A DNA stretch of 64,000 nucleotides. Source: Noviherbaspirillum sp. L7-7A (lineage in GTDB: Bacteria; Pseudomonadota; Gammaproteobacteria; Burkholderiales; Burkholderiaceae_D). The stretch is from contig NZ_JAHQRJ010000001.1 of NCBI RefSeq assembly GCF_019052805.1, positions 248,001 to 312,000 of the forward strand, in the 5' to 3' direction. Under the pieces are notes generated by a model, which was given only the letters and a program-made list of their open reading frames with translations, did not search any database and was not told the origin of the DNA. A program made the position numbers and the translations under genes. Shown piece after piece: positions 10,434 through 21,200 of this stretch. Positions within the stretch are counted from its first letter, which is position 1; each line of letters starts with the position of its first letter.

Positions 10434-11105
10434 ATGACCCAGGACAAACAAAAGCAGGCGGTTGCCCGCGCAGCAATCGATTACGTTGACGACGGCGTCA
10501 TCATCGGCGTTGGCACCGGTTCCACCGCCAATTTCTTCATCGACGAACTGGGCAAGGTGCGTGACCGTATCCGGGGTGCCGTCGCCTCTTCGGAAGCCAC
10601 GGCGGCACGGCTGCAGTCGCATGGCATCCGCGTGTTCGACCTGAATGACGTGGACGCGCTGCCGGTCTATATCGATGGCGCGGACGAGATCAACGCCCAG
10701 GGCGCGATGATCAAGGGCGGCGGCGCGGCATTGACGCGGGAAAAAATTGTCACCTCGGCGGCGGACAAATTCATCTGCATCGCCGACAGATCCAAACTGG
10801 TGGACACCCTCGGCAAGTTCCCGCTGCCGGTGGAAGTGATCCCGATGGCGCATCGCGTCGTCAGCCGCAAGCTGGCGGCGCTGGGCGGCCAGCCGACGTT
10901 GCGCCTGAAAGATGGCCAGCCCCTGGTCACCGACAACGGTTGCTACATCCTGGATGTGGCTGGCTTGCAGATCAGCAATCCGGCGCAGTTCGAAGCAACC
11001 GTCAACAACATCGTCGGCGTGGTGACGGTAGGCCTGTTTGCCCAGCGGTGTGCCGACGTGGCCCTGCTGGGAACAAAAGACGGCGTGCGGAAGCTGACAT
11101 TTTAG
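10434..11105 (+). CDS. rpiA: Ribose-5-phosphate isomerase A
   Basis: Interconverts ribose-5-phosphate and ribulose-5-phosphate in the pentose phosphate pathway. At 223 residues it is family-sized. Signatures are [15 protein letters not shown] near residue 25, YIDGADEIN near 80 and [12 protein letters not shown] near 95. The ATG at 10434 ([11 protein letters not shown]) matches the usual N-terminus. An in-frame ATG at 10368 would add 22 residues of low family similarity and is less likely. It lies 5 kb from the Entner-Doudoroff block but in a separate unit. Confidence 0.94.
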   Translation: MTQDKQKQAVARAAIDYVDDGVIIGVGTGSTANFFIDELGKVRDRIRGAVASSEATAARLQSHGIRVFDLNDVDALPVYIDGADEINAQGAMIKGGGAALTREKIVTSAADKFICIADRSKLVDTLGKFPLPVEVIPMAHRVVSRKLAALGGQPTLRLKDGQPLVTDNGCYILDVAGLQISNPAQFEATVNNIVGVVTVGLFAQRCADVALLGTKDGVRKLTF

Positions 11106-11300
11106 AGGCGCGATTGATGGTAGCCGGGGCCTGCTTCGTCCAGCGAGCGACAGGCCTGGCGCCAGACGCATGACCGGATATGGGTAGCAGGCAGAACAAC
11201 GCCTTCTGTTCGCTTCCCGCACGGTGAAGTCTGCAGACCGGCCCCGGCTGCTTTCCTGTTTCGATGACGCAAGGATTGCAGAGCTTGGCACTTTCACGAG

Positions 11301-12413
11301 TCAGTTCTGGGATGCCCTGTTCAATCTGGCCACGACGCGCCGCACAAGGGTGGGGCGTATGTTCATAGACTTGAACAGGGATTTGGCAAAATTCCGGCCA
11401 GAAAATTTTATCTGATTTGTCATGAAGGAAAAAAAGCTAGGAAACATAAGCAGTTCAAATACCGTGTCATGCTGCGTCGCAAACTGCTCCTTGTATTCGT
11501 CCCCGCCCGGAGTGAGGTCAAGCGTGGAAAAATTTTCCTGGTGAAGAAACGCCCCTAGCATCAATAACTGGATTTTCCCCGGGGACTGTTCCCCAAAGTA
11601 GCTGGATTGTCCGTTGATTCCCAAATGCAGCCAATCCCGGCTGATCAGGCCGGCGTGGAATGCAGCCATTTGCTTGCCCACATTCAGAATCGTCGTGTGG
11701 AGAATTCCCCGCTTGTGAAGTTCAATGTAGAACTTTCCCTTCAGTTGATCGTCCTTGAAGGGCGATACGAAGTTCTTTTCCTTCTGGCGTGAATCGTATT
11801 TTTCGCAGATCTCGCCAAATGAATTCATGAATTCTTGGTGGTCCTTGATCCTCTCGAAAGAAAGCTCGCCTGATCTTTTGAGCTTGTTGATTTTTCCCCT
11901 GTTCTTCTTGCTGTTCAGGCGGACAGCGATGTCAGAGGCGGAAAGCTTCATCAGGGGTCGATGATGGCTTTGCAGGCGATAAAAGCAGCCGGATCTGGAG
12001 GATTTAATCCATTCCAGGGGAGCGCCATCGTTGATATACCTTAAATGCAGTATTGCACTCGGAAAAGCCCTCCTTATCGCTTCGATGGCCTGTGTAATGA
12101 ATCGATTGTCATTGTCCGCGCGTTCAATCCAGCACTGATATTCCGCCTCTACCATTCCCGCGCCAACCAGCATTTTTCCATTGTTAATCAAGGCCAACGG
12201 CAAAAATCCTGTTACCAAATCATCACTCTGGTCGGCAAGAACGACTGGAATACATCTTTCTGCGTAGATCTGGTACCACGGAAGAATGAAGTCAGGATGC
12301 TGGCAAGCGGTTGACCAGCTGCAGTCGTCTAAAAGGCACTGCCATCCGGCCATGAATTGTTGAGAACTGATCCAGGCTATCGCCTCGTCTCCGGTTTTGA
12401 CAGAAACCGTCAT
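11301..12413 (-). CDS. CelD/FemAB-like GNAT acyltransferase
   Basis: 370 residues, starting at the ATG at 12413, which has AGGAGG five bases upstream; the frame extends further 5' but lacks such a site. The protein resembles the Acetyltransf_6 (CelD/BcsL-like) family: a first half with TACQHPDFILPWYQIYAE and the core of a second GNAT fold with MAAFHAGLISRDWLHLGING and LDLTPGGDEYKEQFATQ. Such proteins usually transfer acyl groups in cellulose or capsule gene contexts; the substrate here is unknown. It is the last gene of an AT-richer leftward island. It is convergent with rpiA across a 195-nt gap. Confidence 0.75.
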   Translation of the reverse strand: MTVSVKTGDEAIAWISSQQFMAGWQCLLDDCSWSTACQHPDFILPWYQIYAERCIPVVLADQSDDLVTGFLPLALINNGKMLVGAGMVEAEYQCWIERADNDNRFITQAIEAIRRAFPSAILHLRYINDGAPLEWIKSSRSGCFYRLQSHHRPLMKLSASDIAVRLNSKKNRGKINKLKRSGELSFERIKDHQEFMNSFGEICEKYDSRQKEKNFVSPFKDDQLKGKFYIELHKRGILHTTILNVGKQMAAFHAGLISRDWLHLGINGQSSYFGEQSPGKIQLLMLGAFLHQENFSTLDLTPGGDEYKEQFATQHDTVFELLMFPSFFSFMTNQIKFSGRNFAKSLFKSMNIRPTLVRRVVARLNRASQN

Positions 12414-12597
12414 CGCAACCTCCTGTTCTTGATACGAATTTTCGGATCCGATCTGCCGCTCTATCCTGGTCCTCTGTTCCGCTAACATCTTGTTGTCGGA
12501 AGGTCACCAAACTCAGGCGGACTTTTCGAAGCGCTTGATGGAATAAGCAGTCTTCAGGAATGTAAAACTATGCCGCACCCTTAGATGTTGCACATTT

Positions 12598-13794
12598 CTA
12601 AAATCGCTTCATCAAGCCAGACGCACGATCTTTCATGGTTCGCAAATGATCGAGGATGAAATACAGGATCTTCGACTGCGCATCAAGCTTGCCTTCCGCC
12701 TTGGATTTTTTAAGCGCAGCCAGTTTTAACTGCACCCAAAGTCGGGACCGGTAAATCCATCGTCCATAGATCATGCGCAAAGCAAACTGCGGATTCAATG
12801 CCAATTGAAATCTGGAGCGATATATGGCTATGCTTTCAAGACTCCGAGGCGCTCCCCCGAACAAGCTCTTGTAGTGATTGTTTCCGCTCATAAAATTAAA
12901 TCTCTTGTAGCCCCGGTCGATGCATTCGCAAATAGTCAGATAGATGCTGAGCATGCCCAGGGAATACTTGTCGTATTTCGGATCATGCGAAACGATATGG
13001 CCTATGTGAGTGCTACCCACGATGTAGCCTATGCTGCCGCCGCAGACTGATCCGTCGATCCTGGCGACACCTATCAAGCCGGACGTTTTGGAAAGCCCAA
13101 TCACTTTCTGAATCTCTTCGGATTCTCTTGCATACACTTTATTGATATGGTTCATTCGCGCTTTATTGAGGTTGATAAGCTTGTACAGGTCTTTTTCTTC
13201 CGCGAGATTCCCATCAGAAAACGTCATGCGGAATGAAGGGCAGTCGGAGGAAAGGCGGGCCATTGCCCGTTTTATATTGCCCCGTGTCTTGCTGCCGAGC
13301 GTTGCGAGATAGTCTTTCCGGGTAGCAGGAAGATCGAGGACGATGTCGGAAGGACAATCGACGCGCTGACAGGGATAAGGGAAATTTTCAATTTGCAGTT
13401 GTATGGAATCAAATAATATGACATCTACTGTTCCATATTTTTCAAATATAAAATCACAGAAACGACGCAAGTCATCGCCGCTTATTTCCATTCCTTTGTT
13501 AATAACCTCCACTTGGTTCTTTTTTCGCTGAAACAATAATACAGTAATGATGGAATCATTATCTCTGACGACGTAAGTGCTGGTATCCGCGGTTATTTTT
13601 GTATTGGTCTCCAGATAAGGCAGCGAGGAAAAAAGATCTCCATACAGATTTTCCAGCGCATTGCATACAAATCCGGGAACTGTATTTTCGTGGCACGATA
13701 TCAGGAATTTATTTTCTCTCTGCTGAAGCATTGAATCGTCATGGTCACTAGAAAACGCGCCAATGATTTCTGGGTAATCAATAGGGTTATTCAT
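12598..13794 (-). CDS. GNAT/BioF2-like acyltransferase domain protein
   Basis: 398 residues. The central and C-terminal parts look like a BioF2/FemAB-type GNAT: TLGSKTRGNIKRAMARLSSD, then ARIDGSVCGGSIGYIVGSTH, then YSLGMLSIYLTICECIDRGY and FNFMSGNNHYKSLFGG, a pattern typical of acyl transfer in polysaccharide or lipid clusters. There is no signal peptide. It is visibly AT-richer than the window average, with many AAA/ATT/AAT codons, like its two neighbours, suggesting common acquisition. It lies 184 nt upstream of the CelD-like gene on the same strand. The start at 13794 lacks a strong ribosome site. Confidence 0.7.
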   Translation of the reverse strand: MNNPIDYPEIIGAFSSDHDDSMLQQRENKFLISCHENTVPGFVCNALENLYGDLFSSLPYLETNTKITADTSTYVVRDNDSIITVLLFQRKKNQVEVINKGMEISGDDLRRFCDFIFEKYGTVDVILFDSIQLQIENFPYPCQRVDCPSDIVLDLPATRKDYLATLGSKTRGNIKRAMARLSSDCPSFRMTFSDGNLAEEKDLYKLINLNKARMNHINKVYARESEEIQKVIGLSKTSGLIGVARIDGSVCGGSIGYIVGSTHIGHIVSHDPKYDKYSLGMLSIYLTICECIDRGYKRFNFMSGNNHYKSLFGGAPRSLESIAIYRSRFQLALNPQFALRMIYGRWIYRSRLWVQLKLAALKKSKAEGKLDAQSKILYFILDHLRTMKDRASGLMKRF

Positions 13795-14260
13795 GGGGTG
13801 GACTCTGTTTTCTATCGATCAGGAAATTTATTCGCGAGACACGACGCACGGGGCTTTTCTGTCGCAATTGTACTAAGGTGATATTGAAAAAATAAATAAC
13901 ATAAGTCGATTAAACCAGCCCGGCTTGGCGCGTTTTGATCATAAAAGTAGATGCCGAGCAGGGGAATACGCGCATGGTCCAGGGATATTGCCGCTGCGTC
14001 CCCAGCGAGCAGTGCCCAGAATGCGCCAAAGTGCGCATGCATGGAAGGTATTGCCCATCCAGCCGGAAACTATTCCCGGTTCTCAGATTGTCAGCGCTGT
14101 CTGGCTGGACGATGCGGCAATCAAGGTCGATGGCATGATTTCGGTGGTAAAGAAGCGTTTGCCATTGTTTTGCACCGCTCAGGAAGATGTAAATCTTCGC
14201 AAATCTACCAAATCGCCTTTGCGAAAACCCTCTTTTGAATGATTGAATGCAAGGGTAATC
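13795..14260. other. 466-nt gap inside the AT-rich island
   Basis: Short open frames exist on both strands (for example a 76-codon leftward one ending at 13812 and 105 codons rightward from 13925), but none has a ribosome site plus recognisable protein character. The left end should hold the promoter or leader of the GNAT gene ending at 12598. An 8-bp inverted repeat AAGGGTAA / TTACCCTT (14251-14258 / 14269-14276) straddles the stop of the neighbouring formyltransferase gene and could be a weak terminator. Confidence 0.4.
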
Positions 14261-15943
14261 CTAATTTTTTACCCTTGACAACTCAAGGTAGTCAAACAGG
14301 ATTACGCCATTATCGCCGTGCAAATGGTGGGTTCCCTTGATGCTCGGGAAAAAATTTGGCGCGACGGAACAAATCTCGTTTTCAATATAGCTTTCCTTGT
14401 CGAGAGTCGTTATCTTGTTGATCGAAAATCCATTTCCATACCTGTCGAAACCCTGTTTTTGACCAATACGGAAATAATCGCCTTGCTGAATTAAAAGCCC
14501 GCCATTCCGGGCTTTCGTGGAATCCGAGATGAAAGGGTTTTTGGAGTGCGGCGTCCACTTTCCATTGACTGGATCGTCGGAAAAGAAAATAAACAATTCA
14601 GAACAGTTTTCCCCGCTGTCGCTGGGGTCAATGTTCGTAAACAGCCACCATAGACCATCCCTTTGGAAAATCATGGTTCCCACCGCTTCCACGTCATGCA
14701 TCAGGACCCTGGATAACGACCATTTCAGCGGGAAGTCTACACATTCATACAATCTGATCTCGCCGATACCTGACGTTTCCGGGCACATATAGAGCTTGCC
14801 ATTGAAACGAAACAGGTAAGGGAACGATACATGAAAAGGCTCTATTAGGGCATCTCCAACCAGTTCCGGCTTTTTGCCAACCAGTTCATAGACCGATATG
14901 CAGGCTTTTTCAGCGTTGAAGTCGAATTTTTCAACGAAACAGAAATCCCTATTGTTCTCCGTGATGGAAAATGGCGTGGCCAATGAACAATTTGGGGGAT
15001 TCGGTATCCTGCTGGAGCGCCACATGACGAGATTTTTCCACTCATTTCGCGAGAACGCGACACCCCAGCGATACTTCCTCTTCAGTAACCGGCGCGTTAT
15101 CACCTTTTCTGCCAAGGAAGACACCAGCCTGGCTGTATAAGTGGCCTGATCGAACAGGCCGGGCTTCTTGAACAACTGGTTGAAATAAGGATGGGCCTCC
15201 TTGGCCGCTGGCAGTTTCCTTGTCGTGGCAATTTCATTGAGCAGGCTTTTCATATAAAAATTGGCTTTTTTATACAATGCGGCCTGGTTGAGCAGGAAAT
15301 GGAACCTAGTGGGAAATTTGCCGCTTACCAGAATATGGCCACCATCCAGCTCCTCTGTGAGCTGCTGGATGACGAAACCGGTAGCGTCCTGCCTGAATAG
15401 TACTTCCCAGAACCCGGGCGGCCCACCGCGGTTAATCTCGTTATCCGCATGGTGAAACGACAAAATACCGAATTTAGCGGCACTGAGAATGGAGCCGCTG
15501 AGTATGCCGGAACCATATCTGATCAGTACATCCAGTTCCAGCGACTTTATCTTGCTTACGTCTTGCTCGGAGTAGCGGTATATATATCCGCTCTTTGATT
15601 TTTGAGGTTCGATATATAGGGACTGTGGAACGATATCGTCCAGCTTATAAGCCTGGAAATGATTTCGGTGATGGCTGTTTCTCCTGAGAAGAATACTTTC
15701 CAGTCTGCTTAGAACGGAAAAGGACGCCTGTGCAACCAGAAATAGCGATCCGTGCTTTCTAAAATAATCGAAGGCTTTCGAGAACTTCCCCTGCCGGGCT
15801 GTTTTGTCATTCTGGATGATCAGATGCGAAACCAGTATATTCCCCTGCCTCTGGCACCACTCCGCTATTTCATAAGTATATTTAGTCGTGGTTTTTGAAT
15901 CGACAATAAGGCCGACATGAAGGGGGGGCAATGAACCTTGCAT
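14261..15943 (-). CDS. Formyltransferase-like domain fused to GINT1-like five-bladed propeller domain
   Basis: 560 residues. Residues ~1-250 resemble a methionyl-tRNA-formyltransferase-type fold with the active-site stretch SFHHADNEINRGGPPGFW near residue 166 and LDGGHIL near 200. In the classical Asn-His-Asp triad the Asn position is Ser here (SFH instead of NxH), while His and Asp are kept. Residues ~290-560 carry a beta-rich domain like the N-terminal domain of glucosamine inositolphosphorylceramide transferase / GH43-like propellers, with FHVSFPYLFRFNGKLYMCPE and GLWWLFTNID. Such fusions occur in glycan-modification clusters; the substrate is unknown. The ATG has GGAG 7-8 nt upstream. It is AT-richer than its surroundings and first in the three-gene island. 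Confidence 0.7.
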   Translation of the reverse strand: MQGSLPPLHVGLIVDSKTTTKYTYEIAEWCQRQGNILVSHLIIQNDKTARQGKFSKAFDYFRKHGSLFLVAQASFSVLSRLESILLRRNSHHRNHFQAYKLDDIVPQSLYIEPQKSKSGYIYRYSEQDVSKIKSLELDVLIRYGSGILSGSILSAAKFGILSFHHADNEINRGGPPGFWEVLFRQDATGFVIQQLTEELDGGHILVSGKFPTRFHFLLNQAALYKKANFYMKSLLNEIATTRKLPAAKEAHPYFNQLFKKPGLFDQATYTARLVSSLAEKVITRRLLKRKYRWGVAFSRNEWKNLVMWRSSRIPNPPNCSLATPFSITENNRDFCFVEKFDFNAEKACISVYELVGKKPELVGDALIEPFHVSFPYLFRFNGKLYMCPETSGIGEIRLYECVDFPLKWSLSRVLMHDVEAVGTMIFQRDGLWWLFTNIDPSDSGENCSELFIFFSDDPVNGKWTPHSKNPFISDSTKARNGGLLIQQGDYFRIGQKQGFDRYGNGFSINKITTLDKESYIENEICSVAPNFFPSIKGTHHLHGDNGVILFDYLELSRVKN

Positions 15944-16450
15944 ACTTGTTCTCCGTTCTTGACATTATTCTGGAAAACGCTGTGTTGCTTATAATCTCGC
16001 CTGGTTTCATGCTGCCATCAAGACAGGCCTGGATAAGCCTTGACGTTTTCTGATGGTAACGTGGAAAATCGGGCGATACAGTTCTTTTTGTGGAGTGAGG
16101 GAAAACTTCCTGCCAGATGTGCAATGGCTAAAAGCAGGATTAAATCAAACAGATGTTTTAAAAGCCGCGCCGCGAAAAGTAATCCGGCAAATATATTGGT
16201 TCAGCTCTGCAAGGATTGAAATCACAGGTCGATATTAGTTTCTGCGCAATTTCAGAGTCTGGCAATAATCGGGCGCCGCAGTTGGGAGCTTTCTTGATCT
16301 TGGTCAGAGTCACAGACAGGCATTTTGCTGCGGAAACGCCTCTTCGCCCGGGTTTCCTGTCCGCCAGGCATCCCGCGCTCCCCGCCGCGCTGTCGGGCGG
16401 ACCGGTCCTGTACCTGTACTTTATTGGCGTTAACCGGCTTTAACCTGCCA
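15944..16450. other. ~500-nt gap between the AT-rich island and the yggX terminator
   Basis: No coding sequence could be supported. Short rightward frames at 16053-16238 and 16216-16443 lack ribosome sites and family character. The part next to 15943 should carry the promoter of the leftward formyltransferase-like gene. Base composition changes from AT-rich to GC-rich around 16.3 kb, marking the right border of the island. Confidence 0.4.
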
Positions 16451-16485
16451 ACAAAAAAGCCGCCCACGGGCCCACGGGCGGCTTT
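16451..16485 (-). terminator. Rho-independent terminator of argA-yggX
   Basis: Perfect 10-bp stem AAAGCCGCCC (16456-16465) / GGGCGGCTTT (16476-16485) with a 10-nt loop. On the minus strand it is followed by a run of six T (A-run 16453-16458). It begins about 20 nt after the yggX stop codon. Confidence 0.88.
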
Positions 16486-16505
16486 GAATAGGATATGGCA
16501 CCGCT

Positions 16506-16778
16506 TCACTCGGACGGCGGCACATAGCCCTGCGCCGCATCGGCGCCTTCGCCAAAGAAATGCTTCTCCATCTGCGTAGCCAGGTATTTGCGGGCACGGG
16601 TGTCGGCAAGGTTCAGGCGGTTTTCATTGACCAGCATGGTCTGGTGCTTGAGCCAGGCGGCCCAGGCTTCCTTGGATACGTTTTCCCAGAGACGCTTGCC
16701 GAGTTCGCCGGGATACGGCGGGAAATCCAGGCCTTCGGCTTCCTTGTTGAGTTTGATGCAGTGGACCATGCGGGCCAT
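16506..16778 (-). CDS. yggX: Probable Fe(2+)-trafficking / oxidative damage protection protein
   Basis: 90-residue protein of the YggX family, which protects iron-sulfur clusters from oxidants. The N-terminus [20 protein letters not shown] carries the conserved cysteine, and [32 protein letters not shown] and [15 protein letters not shown] follow as in the family. The ATG at 16778 has GGAG about 7 nt upstream. It follows argA by 79 nt on the same strand and ends at a strong terminator. Confidence 0.95.
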   Translation of the reverse strand: MARMVHCIKLNKEAEGLDFPPYPGELGKRLWENVSKEAWAAWLKHQTMLVNENRLNLADTRARKYLATQMEKHFFGEGADAAQGYVPPSE

Positions 16779-16857
16779 AAAATTCTCCAATTGGTTGATG
16801 CGAATAAGTGCGGCCGGATGCGCGCGTTTAAAGAGTCTTGAAGGGTATCAACGGGTC

Positions 16858-18177
16858 TCAAAAAGTCTTGATCAGCACGAGCGACTTGCGTTGCCAGTTG
16901 TACATATGCTGCCGGTCTTCCGGCAGATCGTCCACCGAGGCGGGCACGAAGCCGCGCTTGATGAACCAGTGGGCGGTGCGGGTGGTCAGTACGAACAGCT
17001 TCTTCACGCCCGCCGCCCGCGCCCGGTTTTCCATATGCTTCAGCAGGCGTTCGCCATCGCCCTGTGCCTGCACTTCGGGGTTCACCGTCAGGCAAGCCAT
17101 TTCGGCCATCTGTTCCTCGGGGAAAGGATAGAGCGCCGCGCAGCCGAAGATCACGCCGTCATGCTCGATCACCGAGAAATAATCGATTTCCCGTTCGATC
17201 AGCTCGCGGCCGCGCTTGACCAGGGTGCCGTCGGCTTCCAGCGGCTCGATCAGCTTCAGGATGCCGCCAACGTCGTCGATGGTGGCGTCGCGCAGGCTTT
17301 CCAGGTTCTGCGACGAGATCATGGTGCCGACGCCGTCGTGAGTGAACAGCTCCAGCAGCGCCGAGCCGTCGGTGGAGAAGGACACGACGTGGGCGCGCGG
17401 CACGCCGCCGGTGCAGGCCTGCATCGCATGCTTCAGGTAGAAGGCCGAGTCGGGCGGCAGGGCGCCGCTGTCGATGATGGCGCGCGCCTGGTGGCTCGAC
17501 AGCTCGTGGATCTCGGCGCCCGTTAGGTCGGTCATCATCGGGGTTTCAGTGATGAAGATGAGCTTGTCGGCGCGTAGCGCAATCGCTGCGGCGACCGCGA
17601 CGTCTTCCATGGTCAGGTTGAAAATCTCGCCGGTCGGCGAAAAGCCCAGCGGCGACAGCAGCACCAGGCCACCGGCATTGAGAATCGGCTGGATGGTCTC
17701 ATATGCGATTTTCCGGGACACGCCGGTCAGTTCCAGGTCGACGCCGTCGATGATGCCGATCGGACGGGCGGTCACGAAATTGCCGGAAATGATGCGAATT
17801 GCGGCATGCGCCATCGGCGTGTTGGGCAGGCCCTGGCTGAACGCTGCCTCGATGTCCAGCCGCAGTTCGCCGGCCGCTTCCTTGGCACATTCGAGCGCCG
17901 CCACGTCGGTGATGCGGATCCCCTTGTGGAAGCGGGCTTCGACATTGCGTAAGGCCAGTTGCTCCTCGACCTGCGGCCGCGAGCCATGCACCACCACAAT
18001 GCGGATACCCAGCGCGTGCAGCAGCGACAGGTCGTGGGCCAGCACCGGCAGCGCGCCGGCCTTGACCAGCTCGCCCGGAAAGGCAACCACGAATGTTTTA
18101 CCGCGAAAGGCATGAATATATGGCGCGACCGAACGCAGCCAGGCAACGAACTGAACGGGATTTTCCATGAGCGGCAT
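16858..18177 (-). CDS. argA: N-acetylglutamate synthase
   Basis: First step of arginine biosynthesis: transfers acetyl from acetyl-CoA to glutamate. It has a two-domain architecture. The N-terminal amino-acid-kinase-like domain contains KTFVVAFPGELVKAG and GIRIVVVHGSRPQVEEQLA; the C-terminal GNAT domain contains EMACLTVNPEVQAQGDGERL and ends near LTTRTAHWFIKRGFVPASVD. At 439 residues it has normal length for the classical bacterial ArgA. The start is 18177 (MPLMENP) or the ATG at 18168. The 5' end overlaps the possible 18167 start of the divergent hrpA gene. Confidence 0.93.
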   Translation of the reverse strand: MPLMENPVQFVAWLRSVAPYIHAFRGKTFVVAFPGELVKAGALPVLAHDLSLLHALGIRIVVVHGSRPQVEEQLALRNVEARFHKGIRITDVAALECAKEAAGELRLDIEAAFSQGLPNTPMAHAAIRIISGNFVTARPIGIIDGVDLELTGVSRKIAYETIQPILNAGGLVLLSPLGFSPTGEIFNLTMEDVAVAAAIALRADKLIFITETPMMTDLTGAEIHELSSHQARAIIDSGALPPDSAFYLKHAMQACTGGVPRAHVVSFSTDGSALLELFTHDGVGTMISSQNLESLRDATIDDVGGILKLIEPLEADGTLVKRGRELIEREIDYFSVIEHDGVIFGCAALYPFPEEQMAEMACLTVNPEVQAQGDGERLLKHMENRARAAGVKKLFVLTTRTAHWFIKRGFVPASVDDLPEDRQHMYNWQRKSLVLIKTF

Positions 18178-18223
18178 TATAATTCGGTCCGCTCAGTCTG
18201 CACCTGAACCTTTCCAAGAATCC

Positions 18224-21200
18224 ATGCATAGAGAACCCCAGGCACAGACGCCGCAGCAGTCGCAGCCGCCGCAGCAGTCGGATAATGGCCGTCGGCAGCC
18301 ACCCCCGCGCAATCCGCTGCCAAGAATCCATTTCCCCGAAGAACTGCCGGTCTCGGGCCGGCGCGATGAGATCACGGCCGCGCTGGCGGCGCACCAGGTC
18401 ATCATCGTCAGCGGCGAAACCGGTTCCGGCAAGACCACCCAGCTGCCCAAGATCTGCCTGGCGCTGGGTCGCGGCGAGCGCGGCCTGATCGGCCACACCC
18501 AGCCGCGCCGCATCGCCGCCTCGTCGACTGCACGCCGCATCGCGCAGGAGCTTGGCTCGCCGCTGGGCGAGCATGTCGGCTTCAAGGTCCGCTTCAACGA
18601 CAACCTGACCAAGGGCGCCTGGGTCAAGCTGATGACCGACGGCATTTTGCTTGCCGAGACCCAGACCGACCCGCTTCTGAAGCAGTACGACACCATCATC
18701 ATCGACGAGGCGCATGAACGCAGCCTGAACATCGATTTCCTGCTGGGCTACCTGAAGCAGCTACTGCCGCGCCGCCCGGATTTGAAGATCATCATCACCT
18801 CGGCCACCATCGATGCCGAGCGCTTCGCGCGTCATTTCGGCCGCCATGGCAAGCCGGCGCCGGTGATCGAGGTGTCGGGCCGCATGTACCCGGTGGAAAT
18901 CCGCTACCGGCCGGTGGAGCCCGGCGAAGGCGCGGCCAAGCCGGGCGCGGTGCCGACTGCGGCGCAGAAGGGCCGCGGGAAGCGCGACCTGATGGGCGCG
19001 GTGGCCGATGCCGTCGATGAGCTGTGCGGCGTGGGTTCTGGTGACGTGCTGGTGTTCCTGCCGGGCGAGCGCGAGATCCGCGATGTCGCCGAAACCCTGC
19101 GCAAGCATCATCCGCCGCATGTCGAGATCCTGCCGCTGTTTGCCCGGCTTTCGGCGCAGGAGCAGGAGCGGGTGTTCAAGTCGACCAATGCGCGCCGCAT
19201 CGTACTGGCCACCAACGTCGCCGAAACCTCGCTGACGGTGCCTGGCATACGCTATGTGGTCGATGCCGGCACCGCGCGCGTGAAGCGCTACAGCTATCGC
19301 AACAAGGTCGAGCAGCTGCAGATCGAGCCGATCGCGCAGTCGGCTGCCAACCAGCGCGCCGGCCGTTGCGGCCGGGTCGCCGCCGGCGTCTGCATCCGGC
19401 TCTATGACGAGCAGGACTTCCTGCAGCGGCCGAAATTCACCGAGCCGGAAATCCTGCGCTCGTCCCTGGCCGCGGTCATCCTGCGCATGAAGTCGCTGAA
19501 GCTGGCCGATGTGGAAAGCTTTCCCTTCATCGAGCCGCCGCTGGGCCGCGCGATCGCCGACGGCTACCAGCTGCTGCAGGAATTGGGCGCGGTGGACGAC
19601 GCGAATGCCCTGACGCCCCTGGGCCGGCAACTGGCCAAGCTGCCGCTGGACCCGCGGGTGGGCCGCATGATCCTGGCCAGCCGCGACCATGACTGCCTGC
19701 ATGAAATGCTGATCATCGCCTCGGCGCTGTCGGTGCAGGACCCGCGCGACCGGCCGCTGGAAGCGCAGGCCGCGGCCGACCAGGCGCATCGCAAGTTCGC
19801 CGATGACAAGTCCGAATTCCTGAGCTGGCTGAAGATCTGGAAATGGTTCGAGGAAGCGATCGAGCACAAGAAGACCAACCGCCAGCTGCAGGACAACTGC
19901 CGCGCCAATTTCCTGTCGCAGATGCGGCTGCGCGAATGGCGCGATGTGCATACCCAGCTGCTGACCGTGGTGCGCGAGCAGGGCTGGCGCTTGAACGATG
20001 CGCCAGCCACCTATGAACAGCTGCATTCGGCGCTGTTGACTGGCCTGCTGGGCAATATCGGCTTCAAATCGGAAGAGGACAACCTCTATCTCGGCGCGCG
20101 CGGCATCAAGTTCCATATCTGGCCGGGCTCCTACCTGCAGAAGAAGGCCGGGCGCTGGATGGTGGCGGCCGAACTGGTCGACACTACCCGGCTGTATGCC
20201 CGCACGATCGCGCAGATCCAGCCGGAATGGCTGGAGCGCATCGGCGGCCATCTGCTGAAGAAGTCCTATGGCGAGCCGCGCTGGGAAAAGCGCGGCGCCC
20301 AGGTGGTGGCGTCCGAGCGCGCCACGCTGTATGGCCTGGTGGTTTACAGCCAGCGCCGCATCAGCTATGGCGCGATCAATCCGGCCGAGGCGCGCGAGAT
20401 CTTCATCCGCGACGCGCTGGTGGGCGGCGACTTCGACACCCGCGCGCCGTTCCTGGCCCATAACCAGAAGCTGGTGCGGGAGATCGAGAACCTGGAGCAC
20501 AAGTCGCGCCGGCTGGACGTGCTGGTGGACGACGAGCTGATCGCCGCGTTCTACGATGAACTGGTGCCGGAGGATATCCATAACGGCGCCGCCTTCGAGA
20601 AGTGGTATCGCAAGGCCAGCGCCGACAACCCCAAGCTGCTGTACCTGAACCGGGAAGACCTCATGCGGCATGAAGCCGCCGGCGTCACCACCGAGCTGTT
20701 TCCGAAGGTAATGCGAGTAGCCGGCGTGGAAATGGGCCTGTCTTACCATTTCGAGCCGGGCGCCGCCCGCGACGGGGTGACGCTGACGGTGCCGCTGTTT
20801 GCGCTGAACCAGGTGTCGGCCGAGCGTGCCGAATGGCTGGTGCCGGGCATGCTGAAGGAAAAGACGCATCTGCTGCTGAAGTCGCTGCCGCAGAAGCTGC
20901 GCCGCCACTGCGTGCCGCTGCCCGACTATGCGGCCGGCTTCGTTGCCAGGGTGGAGGAGCGCAAGATCCACGGCCGCGGCAGCCTGCTCGATGCGCTGAT
21001 TGCCGATGTGCGCGAGCAGACCGGCGTGATGGTCCGGGTTGGCGACTTCAAGCTGGAGACCCTGCCGGCGCATCACTTCATGAACTTCAAGGTGATCGAC
21101 GAGCATGGCCGCCAGCTTGACATGGGCCGCAACCTGGCGGCGCTGCAGGCCGAGTTCGGCGGCCAGGCGCGCGAGCAGTTCCAGAAGATCGCCGAGCAGA

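Noticed and set aside
13812-14242. Small open frames on both strands between the GNAT and formyltransferase genes
   Set aside because: They overlap each other in several frames, lack ribosome sites and resemble nothing I recognise.
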